A stretch of DNA of 64,000 bases from Diaminobutyricimonas aerilata (GTDB lineage Bacteria > Actinomycetota > Actinomycetes > Actinomycetales > Microbacteriaceae). The position numbers and the translations under genes are program-made. This document shows, in pieces, positions 34,763-43,119 of the stretch. The DNA lies in the NCBI RefSeq assembly GCF_002797715.1, contig NZ_PGFF01000001.1, forward strand, positions 124,001-188,000, written 5' to 3'. The notes beneath the pieces were generated by a model. It searched no databases, was not told the DNA's origin, and worked only from the letters and a program-made list of their open reading frames with translations. Position 1 is the first letter of the stretch; every line of letters starts with the position of its first letter.

Positions 34763-34804
34763 AAGTGATCGATAACTTGACATCCGATGTGTGATCGATA
34801 ACCT
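34763..34804 (+). promoter_or_regulatory. Promoter of the sugar operon with two LacI-type operators
   Basis: The -35 is TTGACA (34777-34782) and the -10 is TAACCT (34799-34804), spacer 16. The 12-bp word GTGATCGATAAC occurs at 34765-34776 and 34791-34802; the first is embedded in the near-palindrome AAGTGATCGATAACTT (34763-34778). The operators overlap the -35 and -10, so binding should occlude RNA polymerase. The adjacent LacI protein is the obvious binder. Confidence 0.8.
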
Positions 34805-34879
34805 ATCCCGCAGACGCTGCAGCACTGCACGTCGGACACCGACGTTCGACCCTCGGACGTCGCTCAGCGAAAGGACGCA

Positions 34880-36142
34880 ATGATGCGTGCAGGCAGGAAG
34901 TCCGTGGCCCTCGTCGCGGGCGCCGCAGTGGTCGTGGGCCTCGCCGGATGCTCCGCCGGTGGATCGGCCGACGGCAAGACCCAGATCACCTGGTTCAAGC
35001 TCACCGAGACGGCCGAAACGGCGAACGAGGCGATCGCACAGATCGTGAGCGACTTCGAGTCGGAGAACCCCGACATCGACGTCGTCGTGGAGGAGCGCGC
35101 GGTCGACGCGCACAAGGACGCCCTCCGCACCACGCTCGGCACGAGCGGTGCGCCGGACATCTTCTTCTCGTGGGCCGGACCCGGACTCGGCGGTGAGTTC
35201 ATCGAGGTGGGCGCGAGTCTCGACCTCGAGAAGTACTACGAGGAATTCGGCTGGGCCGACCGCTTCTCGGAGGCGACCCTCGAGACCGTCACCCAGTACG
35301 GCCAGTACGACGGCGTGCCGTACACGCAGCGCGGCGAGGCCCTGTTCTACAACAAGGACCTGTTCGCGAAGGCGGGCGTCGACGCCGTGCCGACGACGTA
35401 CGACGAGCTCGTCGCCGCCGCCGAGAAGCTCAAGGCGGCCGGCATCACGCCCATCCAGTTCGGCGGCACCGTCAACTGGCACGTCATGCGCCTGCTCGAC
35501 AGCATCCTCGAGACCAAGTGCGGCTCCGACGGCTACCAGGCCCTCGTCACCCACGAGGCGAGCTGGGCGGATGAGGAGTGCGTCACCGAGACGTTCACCG
35601 AATTCGAGAAGTGGACGAGCGAGTACCTCAACCCCGGCTTCATCTCGATCAACAACGACGAGTCGAGCGCCTTGTTCTACTCCGGCGAGGCCGCCATGGC
35701 GCTCGAGGGCGACTGGTTCAACCAGGTGATCCGCGACAACGGCATGGACGAGTCGACCGTCGGCCTGATGCCCTTCCCGACCGGCACGGGACGGCTCTAC
35801 GGATTCAACGAGAACAACTACATCTCCTCGAACTCCGAGAACCCCGATGCCGCTGCGGCGTTCCTCGACTACCTCACCTCGGAGGACGCCCAGAAGACGT
35901 TCATCGCGGCATTCGGCAGTCAGTCGGTCAACGTCAACGTGCAGGCGGAGGGCGGAAGCGAACTCGACCAGGCATGGACCCCGATCTTCGAGAACGCGAC
36001 CGGCATCTACATGAACAACGACCAGAACCTCTCCCTCGCCGAGACCACCGAGTACTGGCGCATCCAGAACCTCGTCGCCACCGGCGAGCTCGACCCGGCC
36101 GACGCCGGCAGCGAGTTCCAGAAGTTCCTCGATCAGCAGTAG
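34880..36142 (+). CDS. Sugar ABC transporter substrate-binding lipoprotein (family 1)
   Basis: 420 residues. Signal peptide with lipobox VVGLAGCSAGG (Cys about residue 24). The body is a family 1 extracellular solute-binding protein (EAIAQIVSDFESENPDIDVVVEE, TQRGEALFYNKDLFAKAGV, EAAMALEGDWF). An AAAGGA ribosome site lies upstream of the first ATG. First gene of the operon that also encodes two permeases and a cytoplasmic glycosidase. An ATPase is not encoded here, so a shared MsiK-type ATPase elsewhere is expected. Confidence 0.95.
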   Translation: MMRAGRKSVALVAGAAVVVGLAGCSAGGSADGKTQITWFKLTETAETANEAIAQIVSDFESENPDIDVVVEERAVDAHKDALRTTLGTSGAPDIFFSWAGPGLGGEFIEVGASLDLEKYYEEFGWADRFSEATLETVTQYGQYDGVPYTQRGEALFYNKDLFAKAGVDAVPTTYDELVAAAEKLKAAGITPIQFGGTVNWHVMRLLDSILETKCGSDGYQALVTHEASWADEECVTETFTEFEKWTSEYLNPGFISINNDESSALFYSGEAAMALEGDWFNQVIRDNGMDESTVGLMPFPTGTGRLYGFNENNYISSNSENPDAAAAFLDYLTSEDAQKTFIAAFGSQSVNVNVQAEGGSELDQAWTPIFENATGIYMNNDQNLSLAETTEYWRIQNLVATGELDPADAGSEFQKFLDQQ

Positions 36143-36156
36143 GCCCGACCACTGCA

Positions 36157-36192
36157 GTCGCCCCGGCCGGGGCGGCGACATCGTCGCCCCGG
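36157..36192 (+). terminator. GC-rich hairpins between binding protein and permease
   Basis: GTCGCC...GGCGAC and GGGGCGGCGAC...GTCGCCCC offer two mutually exclusive hairpins just 15 bp after the binding-protein stop. Such hairpins commonly protect or partly terminate the mRNA so the binding protein is made in excess over the permeases. A like hairpin occurs in the second sugar operon (53996-54027). Confidence 0.55.
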
Positions 36193-36225
36193 CCACTCCC
36201 ACTCCGCAACGTCGCAAGGGATCCC

Positions 36226-37188
36226 ATGTCAGCAAGCACAGTGCCGACTGCGCCACGCGCGCGCCGCCGGCCGCCCGCCTCGCGGGGTCGGGCCCGCCGA
36301 TTCACCCACGTCGGGTTCGTCGCCGCCCTGCCCTTCCTCGCCCCCGCCCTCGCCGCCTACATCGTGTTCGTGGTGGGGCCGATGATCGAGTCGGTCCGGC
36401 TCAGCTTCTTCGAATGGTCGGGGTTCCAGGGAGCGCCGCAGGAGTTCGTCGGCCTCAAGAACTACGTGCGGATCTTCACCCAGGACCCGGTGTTCTGGAC
36501 CGCCCTCACCAACACCGTCATCTGGGTCGTGCTGTCGCTCGTCATCCCGGTGGCGCTCGGACTCGTCATGGCTCTCGCGCTCAACCGGCCCCTGTTCGGA
36601 CGGAACGCGTTCCGGTCGCTGTTCTACATCCCGGGGGTGCTCGCCCCGATCGCCATCGCCAACATGTGGCGGTGGATGTACAACCCGAACTTCGGTGTCG
36701 GGGTGACCCTCGCCGAATTCTTCAACGCACCGTGGATCGCCGACATCCAATGGCTCGGCGACAAGAACATCGCCCTCTACTCGATCTTCGCCGCCTTCGT
36801 CTGGCAGATCGCCGGAACCAACATGGTGCTGTTCCTCGCCGGATTGCAGTCGGTCGTGCCCGAACACGTCGAGGCCGCGAAACTCGACGGCGCCAACGCG
36901 TGGCAGGTGTTCCGCAACGTCACCCTGCCGGCTCTGCGCCCGGTGACGGTGGTGGTCGTGGTGCTCACGATCATCAACTCGATCAAGGTCTTCGACCTCA
37001 TCGTCGGCATGACCGGCGGCGGCCCCGCCCAGTCGACGCAGGTGCTCGCGCTGTGGTCGTTCACCCAGTCGTTCGGCAATCACGAGTACGGGATGGGCAA
37101 CGCCATCGCCACCGTGCTCCTCGTCATCACCCTGATCATCGTCGTGCCGTACATGGTCTGGACGGCACGGCAGGAGAAGAACTCATGA
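36226..37188 (+). CDS. Sugar ABC transporter permease (MalF type)
   Basis: 320 residues from the ATG at 36226 (AAGGGA upstream). Six membrane helices with the EAA loop HVEAAKLDGANAWQVFRNVTLP (about residues 215-236) that binds the ATPase. The N-terminal ~35 residues are basic and Pro-rich. Overlaps the next permease by ATGA. Confidence 0.94.
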   Translation: MSASTVPTAPRARRRPPASRGRARRFTHVGFVAALPFLAPALAAYIVFVVGPMIESVRLSFFEWSGFQGAPQEFVGLKNYVRIFTQDPVFWTALTNTVIWVVLSLVIPVALGLVMALALNRPLFGRNAFRSLFYIPGVLAPIAIANMWRWMYNPNFGVGVTLAEFFNAPWIADIQWLGDKNIALYSIFAAFVWQIAGTNMVLFLAGLQSVVPEHVEAAKLDGANAWQVFRNVTLPALRPVTVVVVVLTIINSIKVFDLIVGMTGGGPAQSTQVLALWSFTQSFGNHEYGMGNAIATVLLVITLIIVVPYMVWTARQEKNS

Positions 37189-38090
37189 GCCTCTCGACCG
37201 TCCCGCCCGCCGTCGTCGACGCGGCGCTGCCCGAGAAGCGCCGCCGCGCCGGCTGGGGCACCTCCCACCGCGACTACATCAAGATCGGTCTCTGGATCGC
37301 GCTCGTGATCGCCGTGCTCGTCTGGTCGGTGCCCATCATCTTCATGGTGTTCACGTCGCTGAAGAGCGAGGCCGACATCTTCGGGACGCCCGCCTTCGTG
37401 CCCCCGTGGTCACCCGAGTGGGGCAACTACGTCGAGGCCCTCGACCGCGGCAATCTGCTCTCCGCCGGAGCGAACAGCCTCATCATCGCGCTGTTCAAGG
37501 TGCCCATCGGGCTGCTCATCTCCGCGGCGGCCGCGTTCGCGCTCGCCCGACTGCGGTTCAAGCGGCAGCGACTTCTCATGGGGATCATCGCGATGGGCGC
37601 GATGGTGCCGATCCAAGTGGCGATCGCCCCGTTGTTCCAGGTGATCAACGGGCTCGATCTGCTCAGCACGCACATCGGGGTGATCCTGCCCTACATCGCC
37701 TTCGGCCTGCCGTACCAGACGTTCATCCTCTACGGGTTCTTCCGCGGCATCCCCGAGGAGCTCGACGAGAGTGCCCGCATGGACGGAGCCGGCAACTGGC
37801 GGATCTTCTTCCAGATGATCCTGCCGCTGTCCAAGCCCGCGCTCGCGGCGCTGCTCATCCTGGACTTCGTCGCCACCTGGAACGAGTACTCGATCGCTCT
37901 CGCGCTGCTGCAGAGTCAGGACTCGTGGACGATTCCGCTCGCGATCCAGGGCTTCCAGTCCCAGTTCACGAGCTCGTACGGGCCGCTCAACGCCTTCACC
38001 ATCATGTCCGTCTTCCCCGTGCTCATCGTCTACCTGCTGTTCCAGCGCTACTTCGTCGAAGGCGCCTTCGCCGGCGCCGTGAAAGGCTGA
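37185..38090 (+). CDS. Sugar ABC transporter permease (MalG type)
   Basis: 301 residues from the ATG at 37185. Six membrane helices; the EAA loop is EELDESARMDGAGNWRIFFQMILP. The end FVEGAFAGAVKG is the typical MalG-family terminus. Its stop is 2 bp before the GTG of the glycosidase, so the transporter and enzyme genes are translationally coupled. Confidence 0.94.
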   Translation: MSLSTVPPAVVDAALPEKRRRAGWGTSHRDYIKIGLWIALVIAVLVWSVPIIFMVFTSLKSEADIFGTPAFVPPWSPEWGNYVEALDRGNLLSAGANSLIIALFKVPIGLLISAAAAFALARLRFKRQRLLMGIIAMGAMVPIQVAIAPLFQVINGLDLLSTHIGVILPYIAFGLPYQTFILYGFFRGIPEELDESARMDGAGNWRIFFQMILPLSKPALAALLILDFVATWNEYSIALALLQSQDSWTIPLAIQGFQSQFTSSYGPLNAFTIMSVFPVLIVYLLFQRYFVEGAFAGAVKG

Positions 38091-38092
38091 TC

Positions 38093-39868
38093 GTGCCCAC
38101 CCTCACCCACCACGCCCCGTTCACCGCGGAAACGCCCCTCTTCGAGGTGCTGCGCGACCCACGTGGTCACGAGGTCGTGTCGCGGCACCTGCCCGGGCTG
38201 GTCGGCTCCGCGATCCTGCACACCCTGCACTCGTATCCCGTCGGTCTGGTCGTCGAGACCGAAGCCGGTCTCGCCGACGACCCGCACACGCAGCGCATCA
38301 TCCTCTCCGACATCGCGTCGATCGACCGCAGCCTGCCGGCCCCGCAGCCCGCGCCCGAGCGGCTCGTCACGCCGTCGGAGGACTACGAGCGTGCGGAGGT
38401 GCGCGTCGGCTCGGCGAGGGCGCAGTGGACCGAGTCGGTGCCGGTGTACGGCCGCTTCGAGCTCCGGCTCGACGGACCCTCGCACGGCAACCCGTTCCGT
38501 GACGTGGAACTGCGGGCGCAGATCGACGGCCCCGACGGTTCGGTCTCCGTGCCCGGTTTCTACGACGGCGCCGGCGTCTTCCGTCTGCGGTACATGCCGG
38601 CGGGGGAGGGCACCTTCTCCTTCCTGACATCGAGCAACGCGCGGTCGCTCGACGGCGTCGCGGGCTCGTTCGAAGCCACCGCGCCGGCACCCGGTGCGCA
38701 CGGGCCGGTGCGTGTCGCGGAGACGTTCCACTTCGCCCACGCCGACGGCACCCGCTACCGGCCGATCGGCACGACCTCGTACGCCTGGATCCACCAGGGC
38801 GACGAGCTCGAGCAGCAGACACTCGCGTCCCTCGAGGCGGGCCCCTTCAACAAGATGCGCATGTGCGTGTTCCCGAAGTCCTACCTCTTCAATGAGAACG
38901 AGCCGCCCCTGTATCCGTTCGAGGGGTCGCCGGACGCCGGCTTCGACTTCCAGCGTCCATCGACCGCGTTCTGGGCGCATCTCGAGCGACGCGTCGAGCA
39001 GCTCGGCGCGCTCGGGATCGAGGCGGACCTCATCCTCTTCCACGCCTACGACCGGTGGGGCTTCTCGACGATGGATCCGGTCGCGGACGACCGGTACGTG
39101 CGATACGCGGTCGCCCGCCTCGCCTCGTTCGCGAACGTGTGGTGGTCGCTCGCGAACGAGTACGACCTGCTGTTCGCGAAGACGACGGACGACTGGGAGC
39201 GATTCGCGCGCATCGTGCAGGGGGACGACCCCGTGGGTCACCTGCTGTCGATCCACAATTGCCGCGACTTCTACGACTACTCGCGGCCGTGGGTCACGCA
39301 CGCGAGCATCCAGCGCCGCGACATCTACAAGACGTCGGAGATGACCACCGAGTGGCGCGAGCGGTGGGCCAAGCCCGTCGTCATCGACGAGTGCGCCTAC
39401 GAGGGTGACATCGACCAGGGATGGGGGAACATCACCGGCGAGGAGATGACGCGCCGCTTCTGGGAGGGCGCCGTCCGCGGCGGGTACGTCGGGCACGGCG
39501 AGACCTACGTGCATCCGGACGACATCCTCTGGTGGGCGAAGGGCGGCGCCCTCCGCGGCAGCTCGCCGGAGCGGATCCGGTTCCTGCGCCGGATCCTCGA
39601 GGAAGGGCCGGATCTGCTCGAGCCGTCGCCGCTCGACTGGGACATCCCGAGGGCCGGGGTCGACGGCGAGTACTACCTCTACTACTTCGGCTTCAACCAG
39701 CCCACCTACCGTCGCTTCCTGCTCGACCCGGCGTTCGCGTACACGGTGGACGTGATCGACACGTGGCAGATGACGGTCACCCGTCTCGACGGCACCTACG
39801 CGGGGCGGTTCACCATCCCGCTGCCGGGCCGGCAGTACATCGCGGTGAGACTGCAGGTGGCCTCGTGA
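38093..39868 (+). CDS. DUF5060/DUF4038-DUF5605 glycosidase, apiosidase-like (GH140-related)
   Basis: 591 residues from a GTG at 38093. Three parts: an N-terminal DUF5060-like beta domain (about 98-195; YGRFELRLDGPSHGNPFRDVEL), a DUF4038 TIM barrel (about 215-500) and a DUF5605-like C-terminal beta domain. Catalytic candidates are the Glu of WWSLANEYDL (acid/base) and of VVIDECAYEGD (nucleophile). DUF4038 is named apiosidase-like because the family includes GH140 enzymes that release D-apiose from rhamnogalacturonan II. No signal peptide, so it acts on imported small apiosides. An alternative is another furanosidase or rhamnosidase activity in the same broad family. Confidence 0.7.
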   Translation: MPTLTHHAPFTAETPLFEVLRDPRGHEVVSRHLPGLVGSAILHTLHSYPVGLVVETEAGLADDPHTQRIILSDIASIDRSLPAPQPAPERLVTPSEDYERAEVRVGSARAQWTESVPVYGRFELRLDGPSHGNPFRDVELRAQIDGPDGSVSVPGFYDGAGVFRLRYMPAGEGTFSFLTSSNARSLDGVAGSFEATAPAPGAHGPVRVAETFHFAHADGTRYRPIGTTSYAWIHQGDELEQQTLASLEAGPFNKMRMCVFPKSYLFNENEPPLYPFEGSPDAGFDFQRPSTAFWAHLERRVEQLGALGIEADLILFHAYDRWGFSTMDPVADDRYVRYAVARLASFANVWWSLANEYDLLFAKTTDDWERFARIVQGDDPVGHLLSIHNCRDFYDYSRPWVTHASIQRRDIYKTSEMTTEWRERWAKPVVIDECAYEGDIDQGWGNITGEEMTRRFWEGAVRGGYVGHGETYVHPDDILWWAKGGALRGSSPERIRFLRRILEEGPDLLEPSPLDWDIPRAGVDGEYYLYYFGFNQPTYRRFLLDPAFAYTVDVIDTWQMTVTRLDGTYAGRFTIPLPGRQYIAVRLQVAS

Positions 39869-40638
39869 GCGTCGCGGGCGAGCACCCGTCGCCACGACTG
39901 GCGGGCAGGACGGCCCTCGTGACGGGCGCGGCGACCGGAATCGGTCGCGCCGTGGCCGACCGGTTCGCGGCCGAAGGCGCCCGCGTCGTCTACGCCGACC
40001 GGAATTCCACCGGCGCGATCGACGCCGCCGGCGGCCACGCCGACCGGCGAGCGGTGACCATGGACATCTCCGACGAGCGCAGCGTGGAGGAGGCGTTCGC
40101 GGAACTCGGTGATCAGTGGGCGCCGGATGTGGTCGTCGCGAACGCCGGGGTGCAGCTCTTCGGACACGACGCGAGAATCGCCGATCTCGAGCTCGACACC
40201 TGGCGCCGCACGCTCGACGTGAACCTGACCGGCACCTTCCTCACGGTCAAGCACGCGGTGCGCTCGATGCTGCGCTCCGGCGGCGGATCGATCATCGTCA
40301 CGGGGAGTCCGACAGCGCTGAACGGCGAGGGAGCCGACTTCACCGCGTACAGCGCCTCGAAGGCGGGCGGTCACGGCCTCGCGCGCGCGGTCGCGGCGGC
40401 GTACGCCGAGCACGGCATCAGGGTCAACGTCGTCGTACCCGGGTACACCGAGACGACGCTCGTGACCGCGATCTCCGACGACGCCGACTCCCGCGCCGCG
40501 ATCGTGGGCCGCATCCCGCTCGGCCGGCCCGGCACCCCACGCGACGTCGAGGGGATCATGGTCTTCCTCGCCAGTGACGACGCGTCGTTCGCGACTGGCG
40601 CGACGTTCACGGTCGACGGGGGGATGACGACGCTGTGA
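39865..40638 (+). CDS. SDR family oxidoreductase of the apiose-type operon
   Basis: 257 residues from a GTG overlapping the glycosidase stop (GTGA). Rossmann glycine motif TGAATGIGRA (about residue 20), NAG motif VANAGVQ, catalytic Ser in TGSPTAL and Tyr/Lys in YSASK (about residues 162-166). Coupled between the glycosidase and the apionate-lactonase-like gene, it is positioned to oxidise the freed sugar to a lactone. Known D-apiose dehydrogenases belong, to my knowledge, to the Gfo/Idh/MocA family, so an SDR here would be a replacement. Substrate unproven. Confidence 0.85.
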   Translation: MSVAGEHPSPRLAGRTALVTGAATGIGRAVADRFAAEGARVVYADRNSTGAIDAAGGHADRRAVTMDISDERSVEEAFAELGDQWAPDVVVANAGVQLFGHDARIADLELDTWRRTLDVNLTGTFLTVKHAVRSMLRSGGGSIIVTGSPTALNGEGADFTAYSASKAGGHGLARAVAAAYAEHGIRVNVVVPGYTETTLVTAISDDADSRAAIVGRIPLGRPGTPRDVEGIMVFLASDDASFATGATFTVDGGMTTL

Positions 40639-42446
40639 ACACGGACGCCGGTGCGGACGCTCTGTACGAGGCGGCCGAGTCGGCCTGGGACGTCTCGGAA
40701 CCACGGCCGGAGCCCTGGGCGCACGGGCCGTGGCGGCTCGAGCGCCGGGGTGACGAGCTCGCGGACATCCGCTTCGACGGCACCCTCGTGCTGCGGATGA
40801 TCCGCGCGGTGGTCAGAGACCGGGACTGGAACACCGTTCCGGTGGAGGTCACCGGTGTGCACCGTGCCGCCGGCGACCTCCGCCTCGAGTTGCGGTTCGA
40901 CGGGTTCGGGGTCGAGGCGACCGGCACGATCGCGGTGTCCGCGTCGGACGACGGGATCGAGGTGCGGCTCGCGCTCGCCGCGGTTCGAGCATTCGAACGC
41001 AACCGCATGGGACTCGTCGTGCTCCATCCGCCGACCGTCGCAGGGGCGGGACTCGAGGTCCGGTCGCCGGGTGGAGCCCCGACCCGCACCCGATTCCCGG
41101 AGCGCATCGCCCCGCACCAGCCGGCGTTCGACATCGCCGCGCTCACGTGGACCGCCGACGGTGTGACCAGCGCGCTGGAGTTCGAGGGCGACGTGTTCGA
41201 GATGGAGGATCAACGCAACTGGACCGACGCCTCCTTCAAGACCTACAGCACTCCTCTCGCCCGGCCGTTCCCGGTGCACGTGCGCGCCGGCGAGCGGATC
41301 GAGCAGAGCGTCGCCCTGCGATCCCGTCGCACCATGCCGGCGGCGCCGACCGCACCCGAGACGCGTCTCGCCCTCCGAGCGGCGGGCCGCTGGATTCCGG
41401 AGCTCGCGATCGGGGCGTCCACCGCGGCGGGTGACGTGCCGTCATCCGTTCGTGGGCTGCCGGTGTCGACCGTGCTCGTCGAGCTGGCGCTCGGTACCGG
41501 GAACTGGGAGGCGGCCCTCGACCGGGCGCTCGAGGAAGCGTGCGGGCGGCCGCTCGATGTGCGGCTGGTCGCGGCGGCGGGGTCGGAGATCGACGCCGCG
41601 TTCGCCGTGCTCGCGCGGGGCGACGTGCCCCTGCGCCGACTCGGGGTCTTCTCCGCGACGACGCACGTGACCGAGCAGGCTCTGTGGGATGCGCTGCGTC
41701 GAGGAGTCGCACGCACCGGGCTGACGGTCGACCTCGTCGGTGGGGCGCGATCGCACTACACGGAACTCAACCGGCGGCGTCACGATCTGCCGTCGGATCT
41801 CCCGGCGCTCGCGTTCAGCGTCACGCCGCAGATGCATGCGACGGAGCGTTCGCAACTCGTCGAGTCGATCGGGATGCAGAGGCTCGTGGTGGAGGACGCC
41901 GTCGCCATGGCGGCGGGCCGGCCGGTGCACGTCGGGCCGGTCACGCTGCGCCCCCGGTTCAACGCGGTGGCCACGAGCGCCGGACCGGCTTCGGACGTCA
42001 CCACCGTCGCCACCGGGTACGGCGCCGAACATGTTCCCGGTGCCACCGATCCGCGCCAGGGAGCCGAGGCGCTTGCGGCGTGGACGGTCGCGAGCGCTGC
42101 GGCGCTCGCCGTGCAGGGCGTCGAGAGCATGACGTTCTACGAGAGCTGGGGGCCGCGCGGGGTGGTCGACGCGGCCGGTGAACCGTACCCCGTCGTGCGG
42201 GCGATCGACTGGCTCGCGGAACTCGCGGGTCGACCGATGCTCGAGACGACCGGCACCCGTTCGCCGCACGTCTGGATTCTGGCCGGCCGCGCCGAGGGCG
42301 GCGACATCGCCCTGGTGGCGAACCTGTCGGAACGGCCCGAGCGGGCACGCATCGCCGATGTCGCCGTCGATCTCGCGCCCTGGACCGCCGAGCGAGTCGA
42401 ACTCACCGACCGCCGACGCGACGCAGAAGCACTTATATCTTCTTAG
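40635..42446 (+). CDS. D-apionate lactonase-like protein (ApnL family)
   Basis: 603 residues from a GTG overlapping the SDR stop. I recognise the ApnL layout: an N-terminal beta domain with MEDQRNWTDASFKTYSTPLARPFP (about 197-220), a TIM-barrel region with GGARSHYTELNRRR and FSVTPQMHATERSQLVESIGMQRLVVEDA (about 372-418), and a small C-terminal beta domain. ApnL hydrolyses D-apionolactone to D-apionate in apiose catabolism. It is the last gene of the operon; the later enzymes of that pathway are not in the window. If the assignment is wrong it is still a conserved cytoplasmic carbohydrate-locus protein. Confidence 0.65.
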   Translation: MNTDAGADALYEAAESAWDVSEPRPEPWAHGPWRLERRGDELADIRFDGTLVLRMIRAVVRDRDWNTVPVEVTGVHRAAGDLRLELRFDGFGVEATGTIAVSASDDGIEVRLALAAVRAFERNRMGLVVLHPPTVAGAGLEVRSPGGAPTRTRFPERIAPHQPAFDIAALTWTADGVTSALEFEGDVFEMEDQRNWTDASFKTYSTPLARPFPVHVRAGERIEQSVALRSRRTMPAAPTAPETRLALRAAGRWIPELAIGASTAAGDVPSSVRGLPVSTVLVELALGTGNWEAALDRALEEACGRPLDVRLVAAAGSEIDAAFAVLARGDVPLRRLGVFSATTHVTEQALWDALRRGVARTGLTVDLVGGARSHYTELNRRRHDLPSDLPALAFSVTPQMHATERSQLVESIGMQRLVVEDAVAMAAGRPVHVGPVTLRPRFNAVATSAGPASDVTTVATGYGAEHVPGATDPRQGAEALAAWTVASAAALAVQGVESMTFYESWGPRGVVDAAGEPYPVVRAIDWLAELAGRPMLETTGTRSPHVWILAGRAEGGDIALVANLSERPERARIADVAVDLAPWTAERVELTDRRRDAEALISS

Positions 42447-42468
42447 CAATCAGTCATAGACTTATGGC

Positions 42469-43119
42469 ATGGCCAGCGTCGTAGCGATCATCGTCGACAT
42501 CGTGCGCTCCCGCGAGCTCGAGGATCGCGCGGCCGCCCAGACGATGATCGAGTCGACGTTCGCGAAGGTCGCCGCCGTACATCCGCCCGTCCGCCCCCTG
42601 TGGGCCACGGTCGGCGACGAGTTCCAGATCGCGATGCCCGACGTCGCCTCGGCGGTGCGCACCACGACGCTCGTGCGCCTGCTGCTCACCGATGGAGTGG
42701 ACTGCCGATTCGGCCTCGGCTCCGGTGAGGTGATCGAGGTCCGTCCGGGCGCGAGCGGTCCGATCCAGGACGGGTCGGCCTGGTGGAGTGCCCGAGACGC
42801 GATCGACGAGGCGCGGCGGCGCGAGAAGTCGACCGCCCCGTACGCCCGCACCTGGTATCGGGCGGCGGCGGCTCGAGAGGCCGCATCCGAGGGTCTCGTG
42901 AACGGGCTGCTGCTTCTGCGCGACGAGCTCGTCTCCGGGATGTCGCCGCGCGAACGCCGGCTGGCCGCAGGTTCGATGCTCGGCCGCACCCAGGTCGAGC
43001 TCGCGGCGGATGAGGGCGTCAGTCAATCCGCCGTGTCGCAGAACCTGCGTCGATCGGGCGCCCAGGCGATCGCGGCGGCGATGGATGCGCTCGCCCCCGA
43101 CCGACGGCGGAACTCGTGA
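42469..43119 (+). CDS. SatD family protein
   Basis: 216 residues. The core (VAIIVDIVRSRELEDRAAAQTMIESTF, PLWATVGDEFQIAMPDVASAV, CRFGLGSGEV) matches SatD proteins, and the C-terminal part (GRTQVELAADEGVSQSAVSQNLRRSG) is a helix-turn-helix. The ATG lies exactly 6 bp after TAGACT (42457-42462), so it is probably leaderless and transcribed apart from the sugar operon that ends 23 bp upstream. SatD proteins are of unknown function and resemble nucleotide-cyclase-like regulators. Overlaps a membrane-protein gene by GTGA. Confidence 0.82.
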   Translation: MASVVAIIVDIVRSRELEDRAAAQTMIESTFAKVAAVHPPVRPLWATVGDEFQIAMPDVASAVRTTTLVRLLLTDGVDCRFGLGSGEVIEVRPGASGPIQDGSAWWSARDAIDEARRREKSTAPYARTWYRAAAAREAASEGLVNGLLLLRDELVSGMSPRERRLAAGSMLGRTQVELAADEGVSQSAVSQNLRRSGAQAIAAAMDALAPDRRRNS

